A DNA stretch of 64,000 nucleotides from Desulfohalobiaceae bacterium S24. GTDB taxonomy: Bacteria; Desulfobacterota; Desulfovibrionia; Desulfovibrionales; Desulfothermaceae. The stretch lies in assembly GCA_011389765.1 (NCBI GenBank), contig JAABTT010000009.1, positions 1 to 64,000 on the forward strand, in the 5' to 3' direction. The notes below the pieces were generated by a model. That model was not told the origin of the DNA, ran no database searches, and worked only from the letters and a program-made list of their open reading frames with translations. Below, piece after piece: positions 1 to 10,592 of this stretch (its first letter is position 1; the number at the start of each line of letters is the position of its first letter). The position numbers and the translations under genes are program-made.

Positions 1-337
1 TGTTTACAGAAAGAGATGTCATAATTTTAAAGCGGGTTTTTCCCCTAGCCCAAATGTGTGAATCCAAAACAGTTGCAGTCCTTGTGAAAGAAATTGGAAA
101 TTAGAAATTGCCCGGCTTCGCTCAGAAGCTTCCGGCGCCGTCCTGTCGGACTAAGCCGTGACAAGTCGCCGCGGCCAGCGGGAAATTGGCAAGAAAAGAA
201 TGCAGAGAAACAGAGCGTTCTATAAAGCCTCATCTCATTTCAAATTTCGAATTTCGAATCGACTCGGAGCAACACAAACCAAAATTGGATCAGTATATTG
301 ACTTCTTCCTTCCGAACTCCGCGTTCCGCGCTCCGCG

Positions 338-535
338 TTACATTGCCTCCAGCGCCTTTTTCAGACAATGACTGCTTTTCGCCGTCAGGTCCACCATTTC
401 CTGGACGTGCTTGGCGGCTTCGAGTTTGCCTGCTTCGGCCAGTTCCTGGGCGAATTTGGCATATTCTTCCTGATGTTGATCATTATGTTCAATCCAGTGT
501 TCCATTCTGATTTTGGCTTTTTCAAGAAACTCCAT
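338..535 (-). CDS. small hypothetical protein (65 aa), helical, directly downstream of cobO
   Basis: ORF MEFLEKAKIRMEHWIEHNDQHQEEYAKFAQELAEAGKLEAAKHVQEMVDLTAKS..., same strand and adjacent to cobO. Confidence 0.5.
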   Translation of the reverse strand: MEFLEKAKIRMEHWIEHNDQHQEEYAKFAQELAEAGKLEAAKHVQEMVDLTAKSSHCLKKALEAM

Positions 536-560
536 CTAAAACTCCTTCTGGTTCATGTCC

Positions 561-1097
561 TTATTTTTCAATCCCGGCTCTGGCCTGAACGCCCTGCTGA
601 TAATAATGTTTGACTGCCTGCATTTCCGTGACCAGGTCGGCCGCTTCAATAATCCTGGGGTCGGCATTACGCCCGGTCAAAATAAGTTCGACATCTTCCG
701 GCTTGTCGGCGATGATTTTCAAAAGACTGTCCATCGGAAACAGCTTGTAGTAGGTGGCGATATTGATTTCATCCAGGATGACCATTTGATAGTCTCCGGA
801 TTTGATGATTTTCCCGACCTCTTCAAGCCCCTCCCGGGCTTTTCGGTAATCAGCTTCGCCGGGATCATTGAAGATGAAACAGTCGCGCCCGTATTGCTTG
901 AGGGTGACCAGTCCGGACAGCCTGTCCATAATATCTAGCTCGCTGTAATGCATGCCCTTGACGAACTGGGCGATAAAGACGTGGAGCCCGGCGCCTGCGG
1001 CACGCAGGGCCTGGCCCAGCGCAGCCGTGGTTTTGCCTTTGCCGGTTCCGGTATAGACCTGAACATAGCCTTTGCCCAGGCTTGGTTTGTGTGCCAT
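561..1097 (-). CDS. cobO: cob(I)yrinic acid a,c-diamide adenosyltransferase (CobO/BtuR family)
   Basis: YVQVYTGTGKGKTTAALGQALRAAGAG P-loop, VILDEINIA, LTGRNADPRIIEAADLVTEM motifs. Confidence 0.95.
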   Translation of the reverse strand: MAHKPSLGKGYVQVYTGTGKGKTTAALGQALRAAGAGLHVFIAQFVKGMHYSELDIMDRLSGLVTLKQYGRDCFIFNDPGEADYRKAREGLEEVGKIIKSGDYQMVILDEINIATYYKLFPMDSLLKIIADKPEDVELILTGRNADPRIIEAADLVTEMQAVKHYYQQGVQARAGIEK

Positions 1098-1325
1098 TGT
1101 CCGTCCTTTTCCTTCTTTGACATTCGAAATTCTCTTCCGGTATTTCCAATAACCCGAGCGCCCGTCCAGTCTGAAGTCAGACCGCGAGGAGATTGTTTTC
1201 CAGGCTGCTCAGAGTCAATGAATGCATGGGAAAGATGCTAATCCATTCAGGACCGTCATGCAAGAATGAAACTCGGGTGGGATTTTCATGGGAAAACGAG
1301 CAGCAAAGGCGGCGGCCGGTTTCCC

Positions 1326-1790
1326 TTAGGACAGGACCACCCAGCGGATAAGGCCGAGGCAGAGACAGGCGAAGAGGCCGGCCAGAAGATCGTCCAGCAT
1401 GACTCCGTATCCCCCGGGAAGCCAGTTTTCAGATGCCCGGATCGGCCAGGGTTTGAGGATGTCGAAAAAACGGAACAGAAGAAAACCGGCCAGGAGTTCC
1501 CAGAAGTTCAGAACGGCAAAAGGCAGAAAGGTGATCAGCTGCCCAAGGAGTTCATCAACGACCACCAGGCCGGGATCGGTCAAGCCCATGAGCTTTTCGG
1601 AACGGCCGGCACAGAAGCCGCCCAGGAAGAAGACCAGAATCACCATTCCAAGTCTGGCGGGGAGGGGAAGCGGCAGGAAGCAGAAGGGGACGAGGCACAC
1701 GGTGGCCAGGGAACCCCAGGTCCCGGGCACTTTGGGGAGATGGCCCACAGGGCCTAAGGTGCTGCAGAAATGGAAAAATCGGTCCAACAT
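1326..1790 (-). CDS. pgpA: phosphatidylglycerophosphatase A
   Basis: GTWGSLAT, VVVDELLGQ, FRFFDILKPWPIR, GGYGVMLDDLLAGL motifs of the PgpA family. Confidence 0.9.
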   Translation of the reverse strand: MLDRFFHFCSTLGPVGHLPKVPGTWGSLATVCLVPFCFLPLPLPARLGMVILVFFLGGFCAGRSEKLMGLTDPGLVVVDELLGQLITFLPFAVLNFWELLAGFLLFRFFDILKPWPIRASENWLPGGYGVMLDDLLAGLFACLCLGLIRWVVLS

Positions 1791-1874
1791 AGTGATCCCG
1801 TTTGCCTTTTTTCAAAATTTTCGGCACAGAGGAAAAATTCTGAAGTTTCATACGAGTTTGCGGATTTTGCTTTT

Positions 1875-2042
1875 CCTCGTATGAAACTTCATTTTTCTTT
1901 CTCCGTCACCCCGGCGTAGGAACGTCATCCCGGACCCCGATCCGGGACCGGGGTCCAGCTCTTACATTTTTAATCTGGATTCCGGCCTACGCCGGAATGA
2001 CGGAGGTGGTCGACCAATAGTTTCTTCATTGATCAAACTGGC
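1875..2042. repeat. dispersed REP-like element, copy 1
   Basis: Near-identical to 17562-17700; contains the palindrome GGATTCCGGCCTACGCCGGAAT. Confidence 0.85.
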
Positions 2043-2234
2043 TGGTCCGTCCAGCCAGCGGCCGCGCTGACACCCGACACCTGACACCAACTGAATATCC
2101 AATTTTGAAGTCAAGCAAACTATATGCTGTTATTTTAAACTGTTAAACTGTATCATAACAACTGAGGTACGAAATCTGGAATTTGTCTTGGGCCTGTACT
2201 CTGAGCCGGGATCACTCTATGCCGATCCTGCTTA

Positions 2235-2900
2235 TCATTCAGTCTTGGACGTTCGATGTTCGACGTTCCTCTCCTCAGATTCCCCGGCCGGCCGGATGGC
2301 CTGAAGCTCCAGAAGGGCGGACAGGGTCTCGGCAAGGGGCAGGCCGACCACATTGGTATAGGAACCTGATATTGAGCTGACCAGAAAGCACCCTGCACCC
2401 TGGATGGCGTAACTGCCGGCCTTGTCCATGGGCTCTCCGCTGTCAATGTAGGCCTTGAGGATTGAAGGATACTGCGCCGGCATCTGGACGTCCGTCGTGA
2501 CGGCAAATGATGATTCAGCCTGAATGGAGTGATCCAGGAGGCAGCACGCAGTGATCACCTGATGGGTATTGCCGCAGAGGGCGGTGAGCATGCGCAGCGC
2601 TTCCTGTCGGTCTCTTGGTTTGCCCAGGATGCTGTTTCCAAGGACTACAATAGTATCAGCGGCCAGGATCACTGCATTGTGCTCCCGGGCGGCAATGTCC
2701 AGCGCCTTGTGCCGGGCCATGTCCAGGGCATAGGTCTGGGGGATCTCCCCGGAGGTTGGCGGGGGTTCCTGATACGAACTCGGTCGAACCTGAAAATGCA
2801 GCCCGAGTGCGGCCAGAAGGTTCTGCCGCCTGGGGGAGGCAGAAGCCAGGATCAGGTTTTTGCTGGTCCTCAAGGGGCCCTGTCCAAGCGAAAAGTTCAT
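2235..2900 (-). CDS. maf: Maf-family nucleotide pyrophosphatase
   Basis: LILASASPRRQNLL, AADTIVVLGNSILGKP, DKAGSYAIQGAGCFLV motifs; C-terminal residues encoded by heptamer repeat DNA. Confidence 0.9.
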   Translation of the reverse strand: MNFSLGQGPLRTSKNLILASASPRRQNLLAALGLHFQVRPSSYQEPPPTSGEIPQTYALDMARHKALDIAAREHNAVILAADTIVVLGNSILGKPRDRQEALRMLTALCGNTHQVITACCLLDHSIQAESSFAVTTDVQMPAQYPSILKAYIDSGEPMDKAGSYAIQGAGCFLVSSISGSYTNVVGLPLAETLSALLELQAIRPAGESEERNVEHRTSKTE

Positions 2901-3232
2901 GTTATTCCGATGAAAGTCTGTGACCTTATCACCAGACTTCGTGCGATTGTTTTGGATTTTAGTCTTAACACTTTAAAATTAAGGAATATATATTTTTCAG
3001 ATTTCGGATTATGCGCTTTTAATCAAGATGGGTTGGCAGAGAAAGAGGATTTGAATATCTCGAGTCCCTTTGCTAAACTGCCTTTGGGCCACATTTCAGA
3101 AAAGCCTTTTTCTGTGCAAAGCGAGATTGCGAGTGCCTTTAGACTTATCGGTTTAATTTCAGGTAACCAGCTCTTATTCTTTGCCTTAGCAATCGGAAAT
3201 CACAATTTGAAAATCGAAAGTTCTCTATACCC

Positions 3233-4396
3233 ATGATCGGAAAAAAAATCCAGTTTATTGTTTTATTGCTGCTGATTGGAGTTGCCGCCTTCAGTTCCTG
3301 GTACCTGTACCAGCAGAGCCAGAAATTGAAACAGGTCAACCGTCAGGAGTCCGGCTACCGGCAGGAGCTTGCTTCCGATGAGCAAAATGGGACGTCGGAC
3401 ACGGATCGAGCAGCAAATGCCGACGGTTCACAGATCCGCCCGGTTCAGGAAGAGGAATCCGGGGCAGAGGAGGATCTTCCCACTGAATCAAACGCAACGG
3501 ATAAGGAGGCGGGCAGCCTGGCCTCCAAAATTCAGGATGTATTTTTGACCTCTTTTGTGGCCAAAGACGCGGCCGCCTATTTTATTGAGCACTATCATCC
3601 GGCCGGAAGTCGAAACAATTCAGGCAGTCAGGGCACATTGGACGTCAGTTTCAAAACCTTGAACGCCAGGTACGGCTTGGAGCTTGTGGGGGTCAAAAAT
3701 ACAGACATGTCCCTGGAACGGGCCAGGAAAAAGATATTGTCCTTTATCATGGATCCGAGGGTGCTCCAGCAAAGTTATGATTTGGCTGCTGATGACTTTA
3801 TCCGTTCCCTGATCAAGAAAGCGGAAGCCTCAGAAAAATTTTTCCAGGACCAAAGCGGGGCGGAACAGGCAGCAACACTGAATACATCGCAGGTCTCCGA
3901 ATTTTTGGAACTCAGCAGCGATTATTTTCTGGATGTGGCCGGTGTCTTGGAAGTGTTGACTGAAGATAAGAAAACTTCTTCTCTGGTAAAAGCCTCCTTC
4001 CAGGCGGACCGGGCAGCGGATGAGGCGCGGTATGTGTATAACAAGGCGGCCTATGCCTATGAAAATTTCAAGAAAAAATTACAGGAGAATTCAACCGGTC
4101 TCAACAATCAGCAAGAAAGACTGAGAAAGCTCAAGGCCCAAAAAGAATCCGCAGCCGCAGCATTTCGGGAGGCCATCCAGGAGCGGGAGCGAATTCGGCA
4201 AGAATTGACCGGCCTTATCGAGAATCGGACTGGAAAGGTCCAGCTCGACAGTCATGATATTTTATACATTGCCCAATGGGTTCAGCGCCGATTGCAGGAA
4301 GGGGACAACAGGCCGGCCCTTCAGGTTGCGGCCGGTTTATTGCGGGTCTTGTCCCAGGACCTGGACAAAGCAGCTGTTGATTATCCGGATATCTAG
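3233..4396 (+). CDS. hypothetical protein with N-terminal TM anchor and coiled-coil
   Basis: 387 aa ORF, N-term IQFIVLLLLIGVAAFSSWYLY; heptad-like C-terminal half. Confidence 0.7.
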   Translation: MIGKKIQFIVLLLLIGVAAFSSWYLYQQSQKLKQVNRQESGYRQELASDEQNGTSDTDRAANADGSQIRPVQEEESGAEEDLPTESNATDKEAGSLASKIQDVFLTSFVAKDAAAYFIEHYHPAGSRNNSGSQGTLDVSFKTLNARYGLELVGVKNTDMSLERARKKILSFIMDPRVLQQSYDLAADDFIRSLIKKAEASEKFFQDQSGAEQAATLNTSQVSEFLELSSDYFLDVAGVLEVLTEDKKTSSLVKASFQADRAADEARYVYNKAAYAYENFKKKLQENSTGLNNQQERLRKLKAQKESAAAAFREAIQERERIRQELTGLIENRTGKVQLDSHDILYIAQWVQRRLQEGDNRPALQVAAGLLRVLSQDLDKAAVDYPDI

Positions 4397-4399
4397 ACG

Positions 4400-4927
4400 T
4401 CATTCTTCTTCAAACAGGTAGCTGTACTCCACAAAGATCTCATCGGTTCTGGCTGCGATATTTTCCGCGATTTGCTCAAGCTGATCCCCTCTGATGATGC
4501 CGACTTCGCTTTCCAGATAGGTGCTCAGGACGTCTTCGGCAAAAGAATAGGTCCAGACCAGGGAATAAATGGAGCAAAGACCGGGGCGTCCCTGAAATTC
4601 ATCTTGAGTGGCAATGACCAGCTTGATCTTTTTTTCTTTGTATCCAGACAGTCGAAACATGCCGGATTTATTGAATCTTTCCCGGAGGTTGAAGACCAGT
4701 CTTCGTCCGAGGCTGTCCAGGTCCTCATAGACCACCATGACCGGTATTTTTCCTCCCTTTTTCAATTCTTGAGGCACGTTCTGCACATCCTTGAGCATTT
4801 CCATATCAATGGGCGGAGAGGTGGTGGCCTCTTCAGCTCGAAGCGGAGATATGGGCAGCATGAAGCCCACAAGCGTGCAGGCAAGGAACAGGCAAATAGT
4901 CAAGCGGGGCATGATTTTCCTCCTCAA
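4400..4927 (-). CDS. hypothetical secreted protein (signal peptide)
   Basis: MPRLTICLFLACTLVGFMLPISPLRAEE signal; convergent with the previous gene. Confidence 0.65.
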   Translation of the reverse strand: MRRKIMPRLTICLFLACTLVGFMLPISPLRAEEATTSPPIDMEMLKDVQNVPQELKKGGKIPVMVVYEDLDSLGRRLVFNLRERFNKSGMFRLSGYKEKKIKLVIATQDEFQGRPGLCSIYSLVWTYSFAEDVLSTYLESEVGIIRGDQLEQIAENIAARTDEIFVEYSYLFEEE

Positions 4928-4971
4928 GTCAGCAAGGAACCAATTCTCTTCAAATCGTCAGAAAACAATAA

Positions 4972-5964
4972 TCAATACGGACGTTGTTTTTCCCATTGAT
5001 ACGCGCTTTTCACAATTTTTTCAATATCGTCGAATTGCGGCTTCCAGTTGAAGGTCCGACGCAGTTTTTCAGGGTCCGCAACCAATTGGGCCGGATCACC
5101 GGTACGGCGGGGGCTTGTGTGTGTCTGCAGGGGCAGGCCGCTGATTTTTTGAACCGCGGCAATGATTTCCCGAACCGAGTAGCCATGACCATATCCACAG
5201 TTGAAAATATCTGAATCAGAATCGGCTGCGAGGTGTTCCAGTGCCAGAACATGAGCCTTGGCCAGGTCGGTGACATGAATATAATCCCGGATTCCGGTAC
5301 CGTCAGGGGTCGGATAATCCGTCCCGAAGATTTCCAGTTTTTCTTTCCGACCGAGAACGGTCCGGCAGGCCGCCTTGATCAAGTGGGTGGCCTCTGGAGT
5401 GCTTTGTCCGATTCTGCCCCGAGGGTCCGCTCCGGCCACATTGAAGTAGCGGAGGATCACGTGTCGAAAATACGGGTAGGCCTGGGTTGCGTCCCTTAAG
5501 ATCCATTCACTCATGAGCTTGGAACGGCCGTAGGGATTGATGGGATTCAACGGAGCGTTTTCCGAAACCGGCAAGTGCTCGGGACTACCGTATACAGCTG
5601 CGGTGGACGAAAAAATGAAATGGCGGATCTGATGCTTCAGTGCGGCCTGGATCAGGCCTGTGGTCTTGATGGTGTTGTTGTGGTAATAGTGAAGAGGGTG
5701 GCTGATTGACTCCGGAACAACAATGCTGGCGGCGAAGTGAATGATGGCGGAAAACTGTTCTTCGGCGAGCAGGCTGTCCAGCTTTGCACTATCGCCCAGG
5801 TCTCCTGCAAGGAGTTTGGCCGGAGGGAGGACAGCCTCCGGATGGCCGGAGCTCAGATTGTCGTAGACCACCACCCTATACCCGGCTTCGTTCAAGGCCA
5901 GCACAGTATGCGAACCGATGTATCCGGCGCCTCCGGTGACCAGAATTTTAGGTGCAGGGGACAT
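4972..5964 (-). CDS. galE: UDP-glucose 4-epimerase
   Basis: ILVTGGAGYIGSHTVLALNEAGY, YGRSKLMSE, RYFNVAGADPRGRIG. Confidence 0.95.
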   Translation of the reverse strand: MSPAPKILVTGGAGYIGSHTVLALNEAGYRVVVYDNLSSGHPEAVLPPAKLLAGDLGDSAKLDSLLAEEQFSAIIHFAASIVVPESISHPLHYYHNNTIKTTGLIQAALKHQIRHFIFSSTAAVYGSPEHLPVSENAPLNPINPYGRSKLMSEWILRDATQAYPYFRHVILRYFNVAGADPRGRIGQSTPEATHLIKAACRTVLGRKEKLEIFGTDYPTPDGTGIRDYIHVTDLAKAHVLALEHLAADSDSDIFNCGYGHGYSVREIIAAVQKISGLPLQTHTSPRRTGDPAQLVADPEKLRRTFNWKPQFDDIEKIVKSAYQWEKQRPY

Positions 5965-6065
5965 TGATTGTTTTCTCCTTGCAATCCACTGAAGACTATT
6001 TTATTTTTTTAAGACAACAAATCATCGTCTTACGAGTTCTGATCTTGAAATGTCAAGGAGGTTTT

Positions 6066-7508
6066 ATGGACAAAACCGGTCAAAAAGCTGCTCAAGCTCG
6101 AAGCAAGCAACAAGAGGCCTTTCGGGAGAAGATGCAGCAGGCGAATCTGTCTGCTGAGGTGATAGCTTTGTTTTGTTCCTACCTTGATCAACTCGCCTCG
6201 TCTCAAGATGTTGGGTTTATTTCTGAGAATGAGATACAGGCCCTCCAGGACGAGGACATCAGCCATCTCCATGATATCCTCGAGGATGATGTCCAAGTCG
6301 GGGGATCCCTGATGGATCGTTCCGTGCTGGTCAAACTCAACGGCGGTTTGGGAACGAGCATGGGAATGCCCTTTGCCAAATCGCTTTTAAAGGTAAAATC
6401 CGACAAAGCCTTCCTTGATGTGATCGTCCAACAGGCCGGGTTGTGTGCCGGACGATTGAGTCCCTTGTCCCTGGTGCTCATGAACAGCTTCAACACCCAG
6501 CAGGACACTCGGTCTTATTTGGAAAAAATTGGCTGCGCTTCCGAGAGCAACATCTTGTTCTTTGAACAGAATCTTTATCCGAAGATTCTTCAGGATAGCA
6601 TGATGCCGGCCAATTGTCCGGAATCTCCGGAATTGGAATGGAACCCGCCGGGACATGGCGATTTTTTCGCTGCCCTGCACACTTCGGGCATGCTGCGGAA
6701 ACTCCTTGACCAGGGGAAACAGTACGCCTTCATTTCAAACGCGGATAATCTTGGAGCGGTTTTGGATCCGGGTCTTCTGGGCTATTTTGTCCGCCGGGGC
6801 TTTCCCTTCCTGATGGAAGTGGCCTGGAGGGGGACTTCGGATAAAAAGGGCGGGCATATTGCCAAAAGGGACAATGGGCAGTTAATCCTCAGAGAAGTGG
6901 CTCAGTGTCCGGAAGATGACCTGCCGGCTTTTCAAGACATTTCCACCCATTGTTATTTCAATACCAACAATATCTGGGTTGATCTTGCCGCGTTGCAAAA
7001 GAGGATCGATCAGGACGGCCTGCCCCGGCTGCCCCTGATTGTCAACCCAAAGACCCTGAACCCGCGGGATCCTCAAACGCCAAAGGTTTATCAGCTTGAG
7101 ACGGCTATCGGGGCGGCTATTGGAATTTTTGAAAACAGCGGGGCCATTCTGGTGAACAGGGATCGTTTTCTGCCGGTGAAAAAGACGGATGACCTGCTCC
7201 TGGTCCGCTCCGACTGCTATGTTTTTGGTTCTGATTTTCAGCTCAAACCAAACCCCTCCGGAAATCAGGAAGCGATCACGGTTGACTTGGATGAGCAGTA
7301 CTATAAGCTGGTGGATGACTTCGAGGCCCGGTTCCCCATGGGACCGCCTTCCTTGGCGGCCTGCCGGTCCTTGACCATCAGAGGGGACTTTCGGTTCGGC
7401 GCCGATGTGATCTGCAAGGGAGAGGTCCGGCTGGAAAACAGGAGCGGACACCAAGTCCAGATTCAGGACAATGAGGTCCTGACAGGACATGTGCTTTTTG
7501 AGGGATAA
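6066..7508 (+). CDS. UTP--glucose-1-phosphate uridylyltransferase (eukaryote-type UDPGP family)
   Basis: KLNGGLGTSMGMPFAKSLLKVK, NSFNTQQDT, FISNADNLGA; start chosen at ATG 6066 after AGGAGG. Confidence 0.85.
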   Translation: MDKTGQKAAQARSKQQEAFREKMQQANLSAEVIALFCSYLDQLASSQDVGFISENEIQALQDEDISHLHDILEDDVQVGGSLMDRSVLVKLNGGLGTSMGMPFAKSLLKVKSDKAFLDVIVQQAGLCAGRLSPLSLVLMNSFNTQQDTRSYLEKIGCASESNILFFEQNLYPKILQDSMMPANCPESPELEWNPPGHGDFFAALHTSGMLRKLLDQGKQYAFISNADNLGAVLDPGLLGYFVRRGFPFLMEVAWRGTSDKKGGHIAKRDNGQLILREVAQCPEDDLPAFQDISTHCYFNTNNIWVDLAALQKRIDQDGLPRLPLIVNPKTLNPRDPQTPKVYQLETAIGAAIGIFENSGAILVNRDRFLPVKKTDDLLLVRSDCYVFGSDFQLKPNPSGNQEAITVDLDEQYYKLVDDFEARFPMGPPSLAACRSLTIRGDFRFGADVICKGEVRLENRSGHQVQIQDNEVLTGHVLFEG

Positions 7509-7578
7509 GTCCTTCTCGGGTCCAGTCTTCCGCGCAGTCCGAAATTAGAAAATTACAAATCAAACAAACAGAGGCATT

Positions 7579-10500
7579 ATGGAAGCTGAAACAGATTTTG
7601 GATTTGAACTCGTCTGGGAAAAAGAGATCAAAGAACTTGGCGGCAGGGCCAAGTTTTACAGGTATCGCAAAAATGGAGCCGAACTGCTGTCCGTTGAAAA
7701 CAATGATGAGAATAAAGTCTTTGGCATCAGTTTTCCTACGCCGCCGCCGGATTCGAGCGGCGTGGCCCATATTTTGGAGCATTCCGTGCTCTGCGGGTCC
7801 GAAAAATACCCGATCAAAGAGCCTTTTGTAGAGCTTCTCAAGGGATCGGTCCAGACCTTTTTGAATGCCATGACCTTCCCGGACAAGACCTGTTATCCGG
7901 TAGCCAGCCAGAATGTCCAGGATTTCTATAACCTTATGGACGTATATCTGGATGCTGTATTCCATCCCCTGATCCCGCCGGAAGTCCTGGCGCAGGAAGG
8001 CCATCATCTTGAATGGGACCAAGAGCGGTCCACTCTTTTGTATCAGGGCGTGGTCTATAATGAGATGAAGGGGGCCTATTCCTCTCCGGACAGTCTGCTC
8101 AGTGAGCTCTCCCAGCAGTCACTGTTTCCCGATACGGTCTATGGTCTGGATTCCGGAGGACATCCGGAAAAAATCCCTGATCTGAGCTATGCAGAGTTTC
8201 AGGAATTTCACAGGACCCATTATCACCCCAGCAATGCCAAGATATTTATATACGGCGACGACGAGCCCTGGAAAAGGCTTCAAGTGCTGCATGACTATCT
8301 CCAGGATTTTGAGAGACTCGAGGTGAATTCCATTCCGGGCCTGCAGCCGCGGTTTACCAAACCCAGGCGCATGGAGACCTTTTATCCGGCGGAGGATGAA
8401 AGTGGGAAAGGATGCCGCATGACGTTGAACTGGCTGCTTGATGTGACCGCGAACGGCGAGTTGAACATCCTCCTGCACATCCTGGAGACCCTCTTGATCG
8501 GCATGCCGGCTTCACCATTGCGAAAGGCCCTGATGGATTCAGGCCTGGGGGAAGATATCGCGGGAATCGGATTGGAAAGCGATCTGCGCCAGATGTATTT
8601 TTCCACCGGGATGAAGGGGGTGGCCCAGGAGAATCTGGGAGCGCTTGAAGACCTGATTTTCAAGACCCTGCATGAGCTGCACGATCAGGGATTTGATCCG
8701 GGCATGCTGGAAGCAGCCATCAATAGTGTGGAATTCGATCTCAAGGAAAAGAACACCGGGTCTATGCCCAGGGGCTTGCTGGACATGTTCAGGGCCTTGA
8801 GCACCTGGCTGTATGGAGGCGATCCCACCCTGCTTTTGCAGCATGAAGACCTGCTCGCCGGGATTAAAAACAGGCTGCAGAGCGGCGAACGGGTTTTTGA
8901 AAAGCTGGTGGCCGATTGCTTGCTTCAGAACCGGCATCGGTCCACGCTCATTCTGAAGCCGGACCCTGAAAAGGGACGGGAGTTGGAAAGACGGGAAGCG
9001 ATGAAGCTCCAGCAGCAGGCTTTGGCTCTTAGCCATCGGGACAAAGAAAGGATCAATCAGGAGGCTCACAAATTGCGTGAGCTGCAGGAGGCCCCTGACA
9101 GCCCGGAAGCATTGGCCAGGATTCCCAGACTGAAAATTGGCGACCTGGAGCGGGAAGCCCCGATCATTCCTTTGGAGAGGATTGAACGCGAAAACGGCCT
9201 AATCCTCTTCCACGATCTTTTCAGCAACGACATTGTCTATCTGGATGTGGCCTTTGATTTCAGGAGCCTTCCCCAGAAATTTCTGGGGTATGTGCCCCTG
9301 TTTGGCCGCGCTCTGACGGAAATGGGCACGGAGAAAGAGGACTTTGTGTCCCTGGATCAACGCATTCAGTCCAGGACCGGGGGGATTCATCCGGAGACTT
9401 TTGTCTCGCCGGTTGACGGAAGTGAGGAGCAGGCCGCCTTCATTTTCTGGCGGGGCAAGGTCATGCTGGAGAAGATCCAGGAATTGACCGAAATCTTTCA
9501 AGACGTGTTTACTCAGGTCCGCCTGGATGATCCGGTCAGATTCAGACAGATAGTGCTTGAAGAAAAGGCCAGGATGGAGCAGAGGCTCATACCGGGCGGA
9601 CATCAAGTGGTCAACACCAGGCTGCGGGCGAAGTTCAGCGAGGCTGACTGGGTGCATGAACATATGAACGGCATCAGTTACCTGCTCTTTCTGCGTTTTT
9701 TGCTTGAGAAGATTGATAAGAACTGGCCGGAGGTGCTGTCTGACTTGGAAGCCGTCAAGGACGGTCTCATCAACCGGCGCTCCTGCCTTGTCAATGTCAC
9801 CACTGATGCGAAGAGTTTTCAGGAGGTTCTGCCCTGGATCGAGTCTTTGCTCGCCGGACTGCCGGACAAGAAGGAGGTCCAGGTCCAGAAATGGCTTATG
9901 GACTGCGAAGATGGTGTTGAGGGTCTGCAAATACCGTCCCGGGTCAATTTTGTGGGAAAAGGACTGGATCTTTTCGGGCAGGGATACGCCTTCCAGCCTT
10001 CCAGCCTGGTCGTTGCCAGGTATTTGCGAAGTACATGGCTTTGGGATAAATTACGGGTTCAGGGAGGGGCCTATGGCGCCTTCAGCATCATGGACCGCTT
10101 GTCCGGCGTGCTCAGCTTTGTCTCGTACCGCGATCCCCATATTCTGAAGACCTTGAAGGTTTTTGATGAAAGCGCTGCTTTTCTGGAGCAGCAAGCCCTT
10201 GATCCGGCCGAAATCGAAAAAGGGGTGATCGGGACCATCGGGGACATGGACAAGTACCTCTTTCCGGATGCCAAAGGCCTGCATTCCATGATCCGATATC
10301 TGGTTCAGGATACGGATGCCAAACGGCAGGCACGCCGGGAGCAGATTCTGAATACCAACAAGCGTGATTTTCAGGAATTCGGCTCCTGGATGTCCGCCTT
10401 AAAAGATTCAGGACAAGTGGTGGTTCTGGGGGATGAATCCCGACTCGAAACGGCGAGGGAGGACGGACTGGCCTTTGAGCATGTCTGGAAGGTGCTGTAG
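7579..10500 (+). CDS. M16C-family zinc metallopeptidase (presequence protease-like insulinase)
   Basis: HILEHSVLCGSEKYP (HxxEH), VVYNEMKGAYSSP; 973 aa. Confidence 0.93.
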   Translation: MEAETDFGFELVWEKEIKELGGRAKFYRYRKNGAELLSVENNDENKVFGISFPTPPPDSSGVAHILEHSVLCGSEKYPIKEPFVELLKGSVQTFLNAMTFPDKTCYPVASQNVQDFYNLMDVYLDAVFHPLIPPEVLAQEGHHLEWDQERSTLLYQGVVYNEMKGAYSSPDSLLSELSQQSLFPDTVYGLDSGGHPEKIPDLSYAEFQEFHRTHYHPSNAKIFIYGDDEPWKRLQVLHDYLQDFERLEVNSIPGLQPRFTKPRRMETFYPAEDESGKGCRMTLNWLLDVTANGELNILLHILETLLIGMPASPLRKALMDSGLGEDIAGIGLESDLRQMYFSTGMKGVAQENLGALEDLIFKTLHELHDQGFDPGMLEAAINSVEFDLKEKNTGSMPRGLLDMFRALSTWLYGGDPTLLLQHEDLLAGIKNRLQSGERVFEKLVADCLLQNRHRSTLILKPDPEKGRELERREAMKLQQQALALSHRDKERINQEAHKLRELQEAPDSPEALARIPRLKIGDLEREAPIIPLERIERENGLILFHDLFSNDIVYLDVAFDFRSLPQKFLGYVPLFGRALTEMGTEKEDFVSLDQRIQSRTGGIHPETFVSPVDGSEEQAAFIFWRGKVMLEKIQELTEIFQDVFTQVRLDDPVRFRQIVLEEKARMEQRLIPGGHQVVNTRLRAKFSEADWVHEHMNGISYLLFLRFLLEKIDKNWPEVLSDLEAVKDGLINRRSCLVNVTTDAKSFQEVLPWIESLLAGLPDKKEVQVQKWLMDCEDGVEGLQIPSRVNFVGKGLDLFGQGYAFQPSSLVVARYLRSTWLWDKLRVQGGAYGAFSIMDRLSGVLSFVSYRDPHILKTLKVFDESAAFLEQQALDPAEIEKGVIGTIGDMDKYLFPDAKGLHSMIRYLVQDTDAKRQARREQILNTNKRDFQEFGSWMSALKDSGQVVVLGDESRLETAREDGLAFEHVWKVL

Positions 10501-10508
10501 AGAGAGTG

Positions 10509-10550
10509 GAACGTCGAACGTCGAACGTTGAACGTTGAATGATGAATGAA
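10509..10550. repeat. heptanucleotide tandem repeat (GAACGTY)n
   Basis: gaacgtc gaacgtc gaacgtt gaacgtt gaatgat gaatgaa. Confidence 0.9.
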
Positions 10551-10592
10551 AACAAGTCGACAAGTAAGGCAGAGAAAAGAGTTCATCATCCA

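Noticed and set aside
1098-1330. Possible cobalamin riboswitch upstream of cobO
   Set aside because: I could not find a convincing B12-box or the conserved core; the region also seems too degenerate to call by eye. An Infernal search with the Cobalamin RNA family model would settle it.
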